Shown here: piece by piece, positions 63,510-64,000 of the stretch
Layout: every line of letters starts with the position of its first letter
How positions within the stretch are numbered: the first letter of the stretch is position 1
Origin: Blautia sp. An249
GTDB taxonomy: Bacteria; Bacillota; Clostridia; Lachnospirales; Lachnospiraceae
Direction of reading: 5' to 3'
Assembly: GCF_002159835.1 (NCBI RefSeq)
Contig: NZ_NFJL01000013.1
Span: 1 to 64,000 of the forward strand
Length of the DNA: 64,000 nt
Made by a program: the position numbers and the translations under genes
Notes under the pieces: generated by a model
Told to the model about the DNA's origin: nothing
Seen by the model: the letters and a program-made list of their open reading frames with translations, nothing else
The model's database searches: none

Positions 63510-64000
63510 ATGGAGACATCGTCGATTGCAAGAATGAAAGAATTGGTGGAAAAACTGAACGCTGCCGGAAAGGCTTATTATCAGGAAGCACGGGAGATTA
63601 TGAGTAATCTGGAATATGATGCTCTTTATGATGAACTGTTAGAACTGGAGAAAGAAACAGGGACGGTTCTGGCTGACAGCCCGACCATTCATGTGGGATA
63701 TGAGGTGCTTACAGAACTGCCCAAAGAACAGCATGAAAGTCCCATGCTTTCTTTGGATAAAACAAAGGATGTGGAAGAACTCAGAAGCTTTCTGGGCAGC
63801 CAGAAAGCGCTGTTATCCTGGAAACTGGACGGACTTACCATTGTACTTACTTATGAAGAGGGAAAACTGCAGAAAGCGGTTACCAGAGGAAATGGAGTTG
63901 TGGGAGAGGTCATTACAAATAATGCCAGGGTTTTTAAAAATATTCCTCTTCAGATTCCTTATAAGGGCAAACTGGTGCTGCGGGGAGAAGCAATTATCAC
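63510..64000 (+). CDS. ligA: NAD-dependent DNA ligase LigA, 5' part
   Basis: The frame starts at ATG after AGGAGG and runs off the window (about 163 codons). It encodes the Ia domain (K-A-Y-Y-Q, I-M-S-N-L-E-Y-D-A-L-Y-D) and the start of the adenylation domain: S-P-M-L-S-L-D-K-T, then the AMP-accepting Lys in W-K-L-D-G and T-R-G-N-G. LigA seals nicks with NAD. The residue before K-L-D-G differs from the usual E-P pair (S-W), a minor oddity. Confidence 0.9.
   Translation, partial: METSSIARMKELVEKLNAAGKAYYQEAREIMSNLEYDALYDELLELEKETGTVLADSPTIHVGYEVLTELPKEQHESPMLSLDKTKDVEELRSFLGSQKALLSWKLDGLTIVLTYEEGKLQKAVTRGNGVVGEVITNNARVFKNIPLQIPYKGKLVLRGEAII

Overview
The window is chromosomal DNA of a spore-forming, anaerobic Gram-positive bacterium of the class Clostridia, most probably a gut Lachnospiraceae (Blautia-like). 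The grounds are the hrcA-grpE-dnaK-dnaJ locus with a CIRCE operator, the ireB-ruvX-DUF1292-rnjA neighbourhood, three sporulation sigma factors (sigK, sigE with spoIIGA, sigG), T-box control of thrS, strong GGAGG ribosome binding sites and frequent TTG/GTG starts. The family is inferred from gene content; no 16S rRNA gene is present.

Bases 1-7640 are accessory and look more AT-rich than the rest. Small unrelated genes (lipoprotein, TudS-like protein, ICMT-like methyltransferase, two small proteins, RhuM, a small membrane protein, a VOC protein) lie head-to-tail on the minus strand. Their spacers share a related sequence. Divergently, on the plus strand, stand an excisionase-like gene, two tandem tyrosine recombinases and a small ORF. 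This is an integron-like topology, but cassette exchange is unproven.

Bases 7640-39000 are mostly core genome: uvrB with a candidate LexA box; the HrcA heat-shock operon followed by an auxin-efflux-type carrier, prmA and rsmE; a cysteine desulfurase with thiI; an HPr-like protein without the phospho-histidine; mtaB; ireB, ruvX, DUF1292, RNase J, ylbF, an MltG-like stub, trmR and trhP; sigK; a surface protein with fibronectin-type repeats; T-box-controlled thrS; aroE; and spoIIGA-sigE behind a promoter with the 22-bp spacer typical of Spo0A-activated spoIIG.

Bases 40200-49050 are the most interesting part. Two SHMT-like genes, a D-serine dehydratase gene and two complete two-component systems alternate on the same strand. 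Both kinases carry a cupin and a PocR ligand-binding domain. Both SHMT-like enzymes have unusual active-site residues, including Thr where ordinary SHMT has Tyr55, which suggests D-amino-acid or alpha-methylserine chemistry. I propose a duplicated D-serine/one-carbon sensing and catabolic module.

Bases 49050-64000 return to core genes: sigG, a cysteine hydrolase, a YlmC-like protein, nrdR, gdhA, nhaC, an aminotransferase, citrate synthase, a YqeG-type HAD phosphatase, a divergent shikimate-kinase-like protein, efp, a truncated DUF5688 gene, tRNA-Arg(CCG), an SH3 membrane protein, a polysaccharide deacetylase, rluF and the 5' part of ligA. No rRNA, CRISPR array or IS transposase was seen.
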